A stretch of DNA of 64,000 bases from Amphiura filiformis. Lineage: Eukaryota > Echinodermata > Ophiuroidea > Amphilepidida > Amphiuridae. Position numbers and translations under genes: made by a program. The notes under the pieces are model-generated. The model did no database searches. It had not been told where the DNA came from and worked only from the letters and a program-made list of their open reading frames with translations. Each line of letters begins with the position of its first letter. Position 1 is the first letter of the stretch. The DNA is taken from assembly GCF_039555335.1 (NCBI RefSeq), contig NC_092642.1, forward strand, positions 57,267,776 through 57,331,775, written 5' to 3'. Shown piece after piece: positions 46,627-58,612 of the stretch.

Positions 46627-47398
46627 TTACTTTAAGCCATGTGGAAATTTTTGCAAGTTCAATATTAGCTGAATGTATAAGGTGATGGAGATTTTATGTG
46701 AAGCCAATAAATTAGTGTCATCAGCATAAATGACAAATGAGAAAAATTTACTTGAAAACACAATGTCATTTATATATAGAATGAATAATAAGGGTCCTAA
46801 GATCGAGCCCTGTGGAACTCCACAACTTGTATTCAAATGAATTGAGTTACGATGATTAAAGTTAACGAACTGGGATCTATCAGTAAGGTAACTCCTGAAC
46901 CAATCGAAGGCATTCCCACGAATACCGTAGTGAGCGAGTTTCGAGAACAGAATATCATGGTTAACCGTGTCGAATGCCTTCGAGAGGTCAGGAAGATACC
47001 AAGGCGTGATTTTTGTTATCGAGATCGTTAACAATTTTATTGTAGACTTCCATGATGGCCATAGATGTGGAGCAGTTAGAAGCGAAAACCAAATTGTGAG
47101 TTATGGAGTAGATTAAATCGGAAATAAAATTGTACAACCTCTTGTGGACCAGACGCTCAAGAATTTTTGAAAAAGCAGGAAGAACTGAAATTGGTCTATA
47201 ATTGGAAGAATCGTGGCGATCACCATCTTTAAAAATGGGAACAACTTTAGCGATCTTGAGTTGGTGGGGAACAAAACCAGAAGACAGGGATAAATTAAAA
47301 ATATGGACAAGTGGGGTTGCGATTGAGGTGCTGACTGCTTTAATTACCTCGGGTTTGATTTCATCATGACCACTGCTTGCGCCAGGCTTCAGTGCCAT
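46627..47398 (-). pseudogene. reverse transcriptase domain of the CR1/L2-like element
   Basis: Two overlapping frames, 46988-47398 and 46627-47034, together hold the palm and fingers motifs: SGHDEIKPEVIK, YRPISVLPAFSKILERLV, LSKAFDTVN (catalytic Asp), GVPQGSILGPLLFILYIND and FVIYADDTNLL (two catalytic Asp). The frame shift sits just before LSKAFDTVN. The catalytic residues are intact. Confidence 0.85.
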
Positions 47399-47686
47399 AC
47401 AGAGATTGACTACTTCTTCGAAGTTGGTGGGTGAAAGAAAGAGTGAGTTAACAGGAGAATGAGCATTAATTAAAAATTCACGAAAATCAGTATTTGGTTG
47501 TTGAATTTTGCCAGCTAATTAGACCCAATATTAACAAAATATGAATTGAAATGATCTGCAATATGCTGAGAATCCGAAGTTGAAACGTTTTTGATGTTAA
47601 ACATAGTTGGAAGATCAGACCTATGTTGGCGACCGAGAATAGAATTTAAAATATTCCATGTTCGTTTGAGTTATTTTTACAATTCT

Positions 47687-48851
47687 CTAGTTTCTCAGCA
47701 TAGTAGTCTTTTTGGAAGACCTAATGATAGAAGTTAGTCGATTGCGATAAACATGATAATTCATTTTGTTAGACTCTGTTGGATGACCGACATACTTTCT
47801 GTAAAGTTTTTCCTTCCGAACAATAGAGTTAAGGACAGCTGTTGTAATCCACGGTTTGCGGGGAGTTCGCCGCCTACTGGAACTACTAGAGCAAGACGAT
47901 ATCAAGGGAAAATAAATGTTATACAAATCAGAAAATTTATTAAGAAAAGCCACATAGGCATGCTCACAAGAACCTATATTTTCAACAAAATTCCAATCAA
48001 CCAGATTTAAATGATTCTGAAAATTTCGGATTCTATTTTGATTAATTAATCGATATGTTGTATGCTGGTGGTGGTGTGGGTGTGTAAGAGGAATAGATTT
48101 GGTAATTTGAAAAATAGGGTAATGATCAGTTAAACCTCTAACGAAAATACCAGATTTTATTTGGTGTGTGAGAACGTTTGTAAAAATATTGTCAAGTAAA
48201 GAAGCGGTAGTGGGTGTTATTCTTGTAGGCCTGTCAATCAGTGGGTGCATATTATTATTGTAAAAATATTGAGAAAATCATTAATTGTGTTATTGTTAGT
48301 ATACTGCAATAGATCAAAATTAAAATCGCCAGAAATATAACACTGCTTATTTTCACCAGACATTTTAGCAACACAATTTTCCAAGTCAGTAAGGAACATA
48401 TTTACATTAGTACGATGTGCACGATAGATATTACCCACAATTATATTTTTGTTAACAGAATTCAAAATTTCAATAAATACAGACTCAGAGTGGTCGATGT
48501 CATCAGATGATTCAACAATTAATTTAAGATCTTCCCTTTCACGGTAAACAACTGAGTTATGAATATAAATAGCAGCACCACCACTTCTTCTACCTTGTCG
48601 GGTGCATTAACGAGAACATAATTTTCAATATCAATCATATTAAAACTATCATCATTTAACCACGTTTCTGAAATGGAAATAATTGTGAAAGTGTGACTTA
48701 GACCAGAAATAAAGCTATGAATGTTATCAAAATTTTTGTTGAGACTACGTGAATTTAGATGCAAAATTGAAAAATCGTTATCACCTGAGCAAGTAATATC
48801 ATTGTCAAATAAATAAGAACAATTATTGAGAGGGTTTGTGTGCTCATTCAA
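47687..48851 (-). pseudogene. APE-type endonuclease and linker of the CR1/L2-like element
   Basis: Three minus-strand frames. 48519-48851 has FSILHLNSRSLNKNFDNI and ISISETWLNDDSF; 48238-48465 has NKNIIVGNIYR and CYISGDFNFDLL; 47687-48250 has PTRITPTTASLLDNIFTN and GLTDHYPIFQI. The usual SDH motif reads TDH here. The pieces are in the right order but frame-shifted. Confidence 0.85.
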
Positions 48852-49429
48852 ATTAATAGATTCATTGGGTGATGTTGAAACATATCTTCAAAGTTAAAGG
48901 GATTTAATTTCAAACTAAGCATGCGATTAAACTCAATTGTATTATCAAAACAAAATAAAGCAAATCTGAACTCATCGTCATCAACATAGTGATTAAAGGG
49001 AAAATGTCCCCAGTACATTGAAAACAAATCCACTTCTGGACTTGGTCATAGTCAGTGTAAACACAGCGAAGCGTGATAAAAATGGTTGCAATTGCAACAA
49101 AGAAGTTTGGAATGATGAGGCAAAATATTTATATTACACGTTTTACATATTATCATCTATAAAAACAGGATTGAGTTTTTGAGATCAGATCAATGACTAT
49201 AATAATATGAATTTTCAAAAGTGTACAAGGTGAATTATTTTGATTATCTTCAACATAATGATTGAACTTCGGGAAATAATCATAGAAAAGACAAAACCAG
49301 TTTTGAACTTGACCAAGGGCACTCATGTCAGGAACAAACATTATTAAACATGCACAGAATTTTTGAAAGTAAGCAGGGCAAATTAATTTATCATCGAAAA
49401 AAATTGCGTGAATCATCGCTAAATTATGC

Positions 49430-49475
49430 ATTCATTATTTTCAATGCTTCTTTTTTTCTTTCTTTGTATTAAAAA

Positions 49476-49519
<44 letters not shown>

Positions 49520-49711
49520 AAAAAAAAGAAAAAAGGAAAGAAAGAAAAAAGAAAGAAAGAAGGAAAGAAAAATGAATGAATGAATGAATGAACGAAAGAC
49601 ATTTGACATAAATAAAAACATGAACCATTATGGGTTTACACTTTACACCCTTTGACTATTCGTGTTTTACTTGCGTGAATCATCGCTAAATTATGCATTC
49701 ATTATTTTCTT

Positions 49712-49763
<52 letters not shown>

Positions 49764-49850
49764 AAAAGAAAGGAAGAAAGAAAGGAAGGAAAGAAAAATG
49801 AATGAATGAACGAAAGACATTTGACATAAATAAAAACATGAACGTGGAAA
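49430..49850 (+). repeat. GAAA microsatellites, unit 2 copy
   Basis: Counterpart of 37570-38110: two (GAAA)n tracts at about 49473-49575 and 49712-49800, each followed by short (GAAT)n. In the second the leading tttcaatgcttctttttttc piece is lost. Confidence 0.85.
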
Positions 49851-49902
49851 AAGGTTGAAGTGACCGCTTATATGTTCAAATTGCAAGCAGCTTAATCACG
49901 AA

Positions 49903-49975
49903 GCTCACGTGGCCGAGTGGTTAAGGCATAGGTCTTGTAAACATGAGGTCCTGGGTTTGATTCCCAGGCGGTATT
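49903..49975 (+). tRNA. tRNA-like sequence (Thr-TGT type)
   Basis: It has gtggccgagtggttaaggc (D-arm and A box), loop cttgtaa with anticodon TGT, and cctgggtttgattcccagg (perfect T-arm and B box). The acceptor gctcacg does not pair with the 3' end, so it is probably a pseudogene or SINE head. The unit 1 copy has lost the T-arm. Confidence 0.5.
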
Positions 49976-51417
49976 ACTTTTTCTGTTTCATTTATTATTT
50001 GCTTGACGGTGAACCGGTGAAAATATTTGTTTATTATAAATACATGAAGTATACATTTTTGATTTATTTTTCTGTCTTTCTTTCTTCCTTTTTCTCTATG
50101 TTTGATTAATTAATTAAATTATTTCTTTCTTTCTTTCCCAAAAAGCCCCCAAATGAAATACTTTCCGATTTAAATGTGATCTTATAATAGTCCTACAAAC
50201 TCCCTCCGCCCTACCTCACATACATCCCACGCCCAACACCTCGTACGTACACCCCCACATTATACACACACCCCATACACAAAAATGTGAAGCACAAATC
50301 TGCTGAAGATAGTTGTTACATCATGTCAAAAACAAGTTAATGCTATCTACTGAAGATAGTCGTAGTTTATTATTGACTTCCTTACAATCTTAACGTACAT
50401 GCGGTTTTAATATTTAATTAAAACTCATTGTTCTGTTTTGTAACGTTCGTTCACCTATCTGACAAGTGCTATGAAGGTGAACTTAAAATATTAATTTCAA
50501 AAATAAATTAAACAACTCGGAATCATGCACCTTAGAGCCGGTATACGATTTCTCGGTTTTGAGATATAGCATAAAAATTTCATTAAATGCGTGTATGTTA
50601 GGGTATGGGGTGTTTCAGTGTCCACTCCCTGAACCAACCAATTTCTTTATCAACAATTGTATTATGATTCCTAAGTACATGGTCTACCTCCAAATCCTGT
50701 GAAATATGAAGATCATACAACATTCTGTTTTTGAGTTATGGGACAAAAACGACATTTTAGAGCAGTTTAGAGCTATAATTGCGAAATGTGTGTATTTTAG
50801 CATAGGGGTGATTCCAGTGACCACTTCCTAAAGAAACCAATTTCTTTATCAACAATTTTGTTATGATTCCAAAGCATATAATCCACTCTCAAATCGTGTG
50901 CAATGAGAAGCTCATACGACATTCCATTTTTGAGTTATGAGACAAAAACGAAATTTAGATGAAATATTTTGCATTCGGCAGAGACAATCTACGAAAAAAG
51001 TCCTAGGAAAGCTTGGTACACTCTGTAGAAATTCTGTGCAGAATTTCATATGAGCATGGAAATGACGTATATTTTGCCTGGGAACAAGCATGACATCTAC
51101 AACAATGATTTACCCTTCCCTCTCCCCATCAATCAATGTTGGAACACATTGGGAAACCGCTGAAGACTTTGGTATTTCTCAACATTGCACGGGGAGAGGG
51201 GTGACAGTTTTCCGTTATTTACACGCAAGCGTTTCAAGACTTTTTTAGTTGATTGTAGGACCTATTGATTATCACATGTTTGTACCTCCTCTATATTCAT
51301 GAAATAAAAAGAATAATCCTGTGAGAGCCAACTAGACAGGTTTCCTGCAATGAAAACTGGATTTTCAAAACTTATTTGAATGTGCGCTCAGTGGTGGCAC
51401 CACAGAGGGGGGGGGGG

Positions 51418-52818
51418 GGAACTTTGTACAAAAATAGTTTCACTTGAAAATAGCAAAATATACATATAGAAGCCTCATCTTTCCAACAAATTGGACATAG
51501 TTATTTTCTTTAGATTAAAGACGAGGGAAAGAGTTGTTGAAATAAAGATTATATTATATAATTTCCGACATTTAGATTGCAGAGACAAAAGGTTCGAGTC
51601 TTCATATTTCAACGTTTTTTAGCACCCGCTTCAGCAAAATGAGGACAAATTCAAAAATTCTAATTTGAAAAAGCGATATGTTAGTTGCTCGAAAAAACCC
51701 AAAAAAAAAACCCAAAAATTTCCACTTTTTGCTTTAATTTTGCGAAAAAATTAGTTGATTTTGCCCTCCTGAAATTCACTTTGCACCCCTAATGCCCCCC
51801 CTGAAAAATTTCCTGGCACTGCCAGTACTGCGTGCACTGCAACATCAATATTGGGACCATTATAACAAATGAGTTGACATAATGCGCAGAAATAAATTCT
51901 GGTTCCAATGCATTCCCCACATTTGGCATACATACAATAAACCATTTTGAATAATGGTCATTCATTTGGGGGTTAGTTACTGTTTTTGATGTGTTTTCAT
52001 ACATTCCCATTTCACTTTGAGCCAAACTAATGAGTTACATGAAAGACAGTGCAGCTATCTTCTTGAAGATATTCATCAGGACTGTTCATGGTTAACTGAT
52101 ATTTGTAATTTCATACAACTAGTTCAAGTATTTCCACTTACTTGCAGACGTTTCGGAAACTCAGTTTCCTTTATCGATGCTATTGTTGCAGTGACAATCT
52201 GTGTACAGCATTGTATGAAATTACAAATATCAGTGCAGCTATCTGATTACAGTGCCAGCCTACAGTACACAGTAATTCTGATTTGTGGAATAAATCTCTT
52301 TTGCCACAAATACATTTCAGTTACTATTGCTATATTTAATTCTCGTACACATCAAGCACAGTTTGAATGCAAAGAGTGCATCCACAAGCATACGATGCTA
52401 TGAACTATGCACGGCTTGGAAGAAAAATACACCAATCACACTACGAAATGTTACTAGGCTGCCAAAAGCTAAGGTTCGAGCTACTGCAAAGTACGCTAAC
52501 GCATTTGACACAGCGTTCAGCACATATATTTTTATCTGGGAATTAAAAACAGCAAAAATATGCCTTTCTGTTCGCAGAGTGTAAAATGCAGAATTTGAAG
52601 AGAAAAAAAATGAGGGTGTCGTCTTGTGCAAATCATGCAACATTGCTTTACTAGGCAACGGTATGCTGAGATCCAATCCAAATTACATGGAGTTACTATA
52701 TACTATTCCTGAGATCTAAGAGTATTTTCATGTTAATGAAAACAAAGTAAAACAAAAGAATTTGATGACTATTTGGGGGCATATTGAGATTGTGCCACCC
52801 AACTCATTTTGTTCTTAA
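51418..52818. other. no gene recognised; local inverted repeat
   Basis: AT-rich DNA. A perfect 24-bp inverted repeat (52095-52118 and 52211-52234, actgatatttgtaatttcat and complement) brackets gcagacgtttcggaaactcag. cagtgcagctatct is repeated directly at about 52049 and 52231. It may be a decayed retroelement terminus. The 128-codon frame at 52017 follows this repeat and is not supported as coding. Confidence 0.35.
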
Positions 52819-53293
52819 GGAATCAGATATTAACAGGAATTGGATATTAACAGTATTTTTGGTGGGAGCTGAGAGTACAACACAAATATCGAATTGCATT
52901 CTGAATACGAGGAATGTCCTTCTGATATCAAATAATTTTGATTATTTTAAATTCGCAAAATAAAACAAATTTTATGACAAATTATTAAAATGTGCAATTT
53001 TTTTAATTTTTGATATTTAATAGTCCTTGAAGTAAACTTTATAAATCTAATGATATGTACATAAGTGCATACAGCTGGGATGAAAAGCTGACTATCAATT
53101 GAACATTTGGGACCTTTGATATTGAAGATATACATTTTTGTCCAAAAATTACCTAATTTTTTTGGTGTTTGGGGAGAAAAAATCCATCAATATAAAAGGT
53201 CAAAATTTTCAATTGATTGTCGGCCTTTTCGATATGTCTGCTGTGCTCTTATGCCCCACAAAAAATACTGTCCAAACGTTGCTACCAGAGCCA
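52819..53293. mobile_element. TTAA-flanked palindromic element, diverged copy
   Basis: Related to 1502-2154: gaattgcattctgaatacga at the left, tcaattgattgtcggccttt and gtctgctgtgctcttatgcc at the right. TTAA lies at 52815-52818 and 53294-53297. The right arm is shortened. Confidence 0.65.
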
Positions 53294-53297
53294 TTAA

Positions 53298-53978
53298 GGT
53301 ATTCTACTTCAGGTGTTCAGGCAAGCAGCCACAAAATTATTTGAACTGTTAAGCTGTTAACCTTAATCAAATGTATTACACAGCATACATCGTCACCCTG
53401 CTACAGTAATTGCCTACCTCATTTTTTGTCAGGTATGAATATAAATAGTGTTGGGTGACATTTCCGGACCAGTGGGTGGGGTGGGTGGGATACCTGGCAA
53501 AATTCGCAAAGGGCATAAAATAGCAAACTTGTCCCACTAGCCAGCTTCAATGAATTAATTTACTGGCACAAATGCATGTGAAAAATCAAATTATAACACT
53601 AAAATAGGCTAAATCTGTTCTAAACAGATTCACGAAGGGAGATTCTTACAGAAATGTTGGTAAATTCTGTCTCAGTATTTTGAGGCAGGGGGAAAACTTC
53701 AATCATCATAACAACTCGTAAACAAATCGTTTCCGAGGTTGAATGACAAGCGACGTCAGACGCAGTATTTTTTATCTCTGGCTCCAATTATAGGTATTTG
53801 TCTTCTTACATTTCCCAGTAGTGGTGTAACAATCGCCCGCCTCAAAATACTGCGACAGAATTTGCCAACATTTCTGTCTGCAATTCCTTTTTTCCGATAA
53901 TAATCAGGTGACCTCTAACCTCCAGAGTGCATTTCAGAAACTTGACTTTGAAATAGTCTGAAACTGGATGGTTTTGTG
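53298..53978. other. probable 3' flank of the minus-strand gene
   Basis: Lies just downstream of the stop codon of the exon at 53979-54779 when read on the minus strand, so part is likely its 3' untranslated region. acagaatttgccaacatttctgt is mirrored at about 53650, which forms a possible long hairpin. No further exon was seen. Confidence 0.35.
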
Positions 53979-54779
53979 TCAATCACCCTGCCCTGGTAAC
54001 ACACCTTCATCCAGCTTCAGTTTCTTAGTGCAAGGTCCATTTTCATCATTACCCATCATACCCTCTGTCTGCTGCAGATCCTGAGTGTCACTCCCTGAGA
54101 TGGATTCAATTGACTCAAAATGAGATTCACATGATATGTGATCCCCTTGTTGTGATTCAGTACTTACAGCAGTTGAGTTTGCAGAAATGTTTAATTCTTC
54201 AACTTCTTCTTCAGCTCTGCTAACACTCTGAGATGTTAATTGTGTTGTGTTGGTATCAACTTGACATTGTTCTTGTGCACAGTTCAGGTTTGTTTCAGCA
54301 GGTCCATCTGAAGGTGTTTCTGTATCAGAACATTCGGCAATATGCTCTTCCATGCTGCTATTGTTCCTTCCTTGGTCTTCAATACGACTTGCATCTGTTT
54401 CTGTTTTGTTATCATGAATCTGAATGCCACCGTCATGTTTACACTGATCTTGTTTTATGACCATATCACACATGCTTTCAAATTCATCCTTCATAATCCT
54501 TTGACAACTCTCGTGATTTATTGCAAATTTTGTTTCGTGCTTGATTTCTTCCTTTTGAAGTACCTGAGATTTGATGGGATTCTGACTGGTTGTGACAGAA
54601 TTAATTTTGGTCTCTTCCTTAGCAACAGTGTCCATCTTAGTTTCCTCCTTGGTTACATGTGATGATGTCATCACTACTTGTGGTCCTTCATATTTGGGTA
54701 TTTGCAGTCCTAGATGCTGCATTACTGTTGACATGACTTCATCCACATAGCCGTGTATTCTGAGGTCGGCCTTCTTGTC
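53979..54779 (-). CDS. terminal exon of an unrecognised acidic, nuclear-looking protein
   Basis: On the minus strand an acceptor (aatatgttgcag) ends at 54780. A frame of 266 codons follows in phase 0 and stops at 53979. It opens [20 protein letters not shown], then QHLGLQIP, which is a folded-looking helical piece. The rest is low-complexity and rich in Glu, Thr, Ser and Gln, with repeated VTKEETK / VAKEETK words. It ends in a basic patch, KKLKLDEG, that resembles a nuclear localisation signal. The Met six codons upstream of the acceptor is intronic. Upstream exons should lie to the right, beyond or within the transposon block at 55099-60014; none was identified. I do not recognise the family. 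Confidence 0.6.
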   Translation of the reverse strand, partial: DKKADLRIHGYVDEVMSTVMQHLGLQIPKYEGPQVVMTSSHVTKEETKMDTVAKEETKINSVTTSQNPIKSQVLQKEEIKHETKFAINHESCQRIMKDEFESMCDMVIKQDQCKHDGGIQIHDNKTETDASRIEDQGRNNSSMEEHIAECSDTETPSDGPAETNLNCAQEQCQVDTNTTQLTSQSVSRAEEEVEELNISANSTAVSTESQQGDHISCESHFESIESISGSDTQDLQQTEGMMGNDENGPCTKKLKLDEGVLPGQGD

Positions 54780-55098
54780 CTGCAACATATTAAACAATTT
54801 GAATCTTAATTCAGTTATTGTGATTGGTTGAAATCAACATACAATTACACCCTAAATTTTGGCCGAAAAAAGTGGCCCCTGGTTCACCAAGATTTGAAGA
54901 AACCAGGGGCCACTTACAATTACCAAGGGGCCAATAAAAATAAAGATATACTGATAATGCTGGATGGGTTAAATAAGCACTATTTGCTTTAAAATTTGAT
55001 ATTTTTGGTTCACTATCCAGGGGGCAAGTTTTGTGAGAAAAGTGTCCCTGGTCAACTTCTAAATGAGATGGAACCAGGGGCCATTGCAGAGTTTCTGG
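54780..55098. other. intron sequence with CCAGGGGCCACTT repeats
   Basis: aaccaggggccactt and the complement aagtggcccctggtt form an inverted pair at 54870-54915. A further copy (ggaaccaggggccattg) lies at 55070. Probably an old palindromic element. It ends at the hAT-like target site. Confidence 0.4.
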
Positions 55099-57341
55099 CA
55101 GGGTTGTTTGATTTAAATCCCATCGATTTAAATCAGTGATTTAAATCGCGATTTAAATCACTTGATTTTTTTTTAAATCACTGATTTAAATCAACTTTTT
55201 CATTTTTACCATTTTGATAAATATAACTTAATTTCTTTCTTAATTTGACTGTTTTACATCATTCCTGATGTTTCTACAACCTTGGATACAATTAAAATAC
55301 CTTTATGATGTCACGATATCTTTTGTTATTAATTCATTTTCGAGGTGCCGATTTCAACAGTTTTTTCCTTATGATTTTTGCCAAATTTTTTCTTTGAAAT
55401 TTTCACATGTAAAAACACGTTTTGAATTTTTGTAAATACCGAGTTATGTACGTCATCCACCAGTGGAGCTCCTGCGCCCCTCCGCAGAACTTCCGGTAGT
55501 GGATGTTCTGCTTCGGCGAGAGAATCCACTGTCGGAGTTGCTGCGCTCGGAAGCAAAATAATAGATTTTCGTATTATAGGCCTAATAACGGTGGATCATT
55601 TCTGCGCTCGGGCGCAGAACCTCCACTGTCTGAGTTCATGCGCCCGGGCGCAGTCCCTTATATGTAACGGTGGATCATTGCTGCGCTCGGGCGCAGAGAA
55701 TCCACTGTCGGAGTTGCTGCGCTCGGAAGTAAAATAATAGATTTTCGTATTATAATAACGGTGGATCATTTCTGCGCTCGGCCGCAGAACATCGGCACTG
55801 TCGGAGTTCATGCGCCCGGGCGCAGTCCCTTATATGTAACGGTGGATCATTGCTGCGCTCGGGCGCAGAGAATCCACTGTCGGAGTTGCTGCGCGCGGAA
55901 GTAAAATAATAGATTTTCGTATTATAATAACGGTGGATCATTTCTGCGCTCGGGCGCAGAACATCCACTTTTGGAGTAACTGCGCTCGGAAGCAATATAA
56001 TACATTTTCTTATTATAATACTGGTGGATCATTTCTGCGCTCGGGCGCAGAACATCCACTGTCGGAGCTTCTACGCTCGGAAGTCAAATAAATTATTTTC
56101 TTATTTTATTAATAAAATACAATATGCATGCGTATAGGCCCTAATAACTAATATTTTCTTATTATATTAATAAAAAATAATATGCATGCGTATAATAACT
56201 AAACTCCGAGAAGTTTATTGCTATTAGTATAACCGAATTGACAGCAAATAATATATTTTCTTATTATAATAACTGTGGATCATTTCTGCGCTCGGGCGCA
56301 GAACATCCACTGTCGGAGTTGATGCGCCCGGGCGCAGTCCCTTATATGTAACGGTGGATCATTGCTGCGCTCGGGCGCAGAACATCCACTGTTGGAGTTG
56401 CTGCGCTCGGAAGTAAAATAATAGATTTTCTTATTAGGCCTATATTAATAAATATACATGCGTATAATAACTAGTATTAGGCCTATTATAATAACTATAA
56501 CTCCAAATTCACAGCAAAATAATGCATTTTCTTATTGAAATTACGGCGGATCATTGCTGCGCTCGGGCGCAGAAAATCCACTGTCGGAGCTTCTGAGCTC
56601 GGAAGTCAAATAAATTATTTTCTTATTTTATTAATAAAATATAATTATGCATGCGTATAATAACTAATATTTTCTTATTATATTAATAAAAAATAATCAA
56701 AATTTCTTATTATAATAACGGTGGATCATTGCTGCGCTCGGGCGCAGAACATCCACTGTCGGAGTTCATGCGCCTGGGCGCAGTCCCTTATATGTAACGG
56801 TGGATCATTGCTGCGCTCGGGCGCAGAACATCCACTTTTGGAGTAACTGCGCTCGGAAGCAATATAATACATTTTCTTATTATAATACTGGTGGATCATT
56901 TCTGCGCTCGGGGGTGGGGCGCAGAACATCACTGTCGAGCTTCTTTCGGAAGTGAATTATTTTCTTATTTTCTTAATAAAATACAATATGCATGCATATA
57001 ATAACTAATATTTTCTTATTATATTAATAGAAAATAATATGCATGCGTATAATAACTAAACTCCGAGAAGTTTATTGCTATTAGTATAACCGAATTGACA
57101 GCAAATAATATATTTTCTTATTTTAATAACGGTGGATCATTTTCTGCGCTCAGGCGCAGAACATCCACTGTCGGAGTTGATGCGCCGGCGCAGTCCCTTA
57201 TATGTAACGGTGGATCATTTCTGCGCTCGGGCGCAGAACATCCACTGTTGGAGTAACTGCGCTCGGAAGTAAAATAATAGATTTTCGTATTAGGCCTATA
57301 TTAATAAATATACATGCGTATAATAACTAGTATTAGGTCTA

Positions 57342-57899
57342 TCTTACTATAAATAGGGGAATGTTGTATGTATCTATCGATGTATCTATCTATCTATGTA
57401 TGCCTATAAAGGCTCCGTCAGTTTCGATCCAAATGTCGCCAATTTCATACGGGAGATCGATGAATATACGGGAACGTGTTTAAACTTTATTTGGTTGAAA
57501 ACGGTCAAGAATTTGCTGCAAAAACAGTGAAAATATGGGTAAAAACGGGTTTTTGTTATGAAAATCGGTTACCACTACGCGTCACTGCAGCTGGCCGGCA
57601 GCGCGTCGGCGCCTCGTGCGTAATGCGCACTACACCAATGGGCGCGTAAACGGCGCAGAGCCACGCGACTGCGAGCCAGAGATGTGGTTAAATAACGGGT
57701 TAAATAAACAAATAACATGGAAACGGAAAATCACAAGCAAAGCAGAAGAAACTAAAAAAAATGTATATAGAAGAGACAGATTTAGATCAATAAAAATGTA
57801 CCTTTTCAATGATTCTATCTGTTCAGTAATTCTTCCTGTTATAGTGAACGCTCCCATTTACTCATCTAGCGGGGACCAGCAAGCCTGGTATCCCGCTAG
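57342..57899 (+). mobile_element. Helitron-like non-autonomous element
   Basis: A 558-bp insert starts TC (tcttactataaatagggg) and ends CTAG. Just before the end is a hairpin, ctagcggg / cccgctag with accag / ctggt inside. It lies between A (57341) and T (57900). A paralogous repeat at about 56485 reads attaggcctattataataac with no insert, so the A/T insertion without duplication is directly visible. It also has a TATC-type microsatellite at 57370-57400. The frame at 57616 has no supporting evidence. Confidence 0.85.
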
Positions 57900-58612
57900 T
57901 TATAATAACTATAACTCCAAATTGACAGCAAAATAATGCATTTTCTTATTGAAATTACGGCGGATCATTGCTGCGCTCGGGCTCAGAAAATCCACTGTCG
58001 GAGCTTCTGCGCTCGGAAGTCAAATAAATTATTTTCTTATTTTATTAATAAAATACAATATGCATGTGTATAATAACTAATATTTTCTTATTATATTAAT
58101 AAAAATAATCAAAATAATAGATTTTCTTATTATAATAACGGTGGATCATTGCTGCGCTCAGGCGCAGAACATCCACTGTCGGAGTTGATGCTTTCGGAAG
58201 TAAAAAAAAGAGTCTAGAGTCTAATATAATATAATATGTTTTTTTTTGTTTTGTTTTGGTTTTTCTTTCTCATTTTACATTTATTTTCTGTTTTCTTTCA
58301 TCTACATTCTTTTCTTCTTTTGTCTTTTTTTTTTCTTTCCTTTTTTTTCCGTTCACGTTTCCTTGTCGGTACTTTTCATGTAACCGCAATCGCTCTCTCA
58401 GATAATTCCTATTCAAATATAATTCTGATTGACACATGACCACTTGCAATTCGGCCTTTGTTAGTCAACAGATAAGTAGGTGTAATCCATTGGATTCCCA
58501 AACAAGCGGAGGGGTCCAAAAATTAGCATAGCGAAGATCAATGTCAATTTTAAATCCACGGCAGAGGATAATTATGTCTATTATGCGCCGTCATTTTGTG
58601 GTTAGAGATTAA

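Larger units (their letters stand above)
45530..49403 (-). mobile_element. CR1/L2-like non-LTR retrotransposon
   Basis: Minus-strand element of 3874 bp. The flanking target TTGC is duplicated at 45526-45529 and 49404-49407, and unit 1 provides the empty site (ttttacttgcgtgaatc). Its 3' end is a short (ACTGAA)n tail, as in the CR1 group. From the 5' end: a Cys-rich, PHD-like N-terminal remnant (about 49153-49431); endonuclease with LHLNSRSLNKN, SISETWL, YISGDFNFDLL and GLTDHYPIF (48850-48100); reverse transcriptase with KVVPIFKDGD, NYRPISVLP, DLSKAFDTVNHDIL, GVPQGSILGPLLF and the YADD box (47400-46640); and a C-terminal region with KFLGIILDDSLTW. Several frameshifts (for example near 47010, 48250 and 48520) make it inactive despite near-full length. 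Confidence 0.9.
44028..51256. mobile_element. large inverted-repeat structure, unit 2 copy
   Basis: Second copy of the structure at 36110-39534, with direct 265-bp ends at 44028-44295 and 50991-51256 and inverted arms at about 44296-44755 and 50600-50990. It was split by the retroelement at 45530-49403. tRNA-like sequences lie at 45032-45120 and 49903-49975. Confidence 0.6.
39693..51417 (+). repeat. tandem duplication, unit 2 (about 7.8 kb plus a 3.9-kb insert)
   Basis: A direct copy of unit 1, ending in the same ggcaccacagaggggg at 51400-51417, here with a longer G run. Compared with unit 1 it has gained three insertions: a 179-bp MITE (41035-41213), a 382-bp element (41806-42187) and a 3874-bp retroelement (45530-49403). 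It lacks the local duplication at 35236-35345. Confidence 0.85.

Noticed and set aside
52017..52403. 128-codon frame as a gene
   Set aside because: It runs through an inverted and direct repeat structure and matches no family I recognise.
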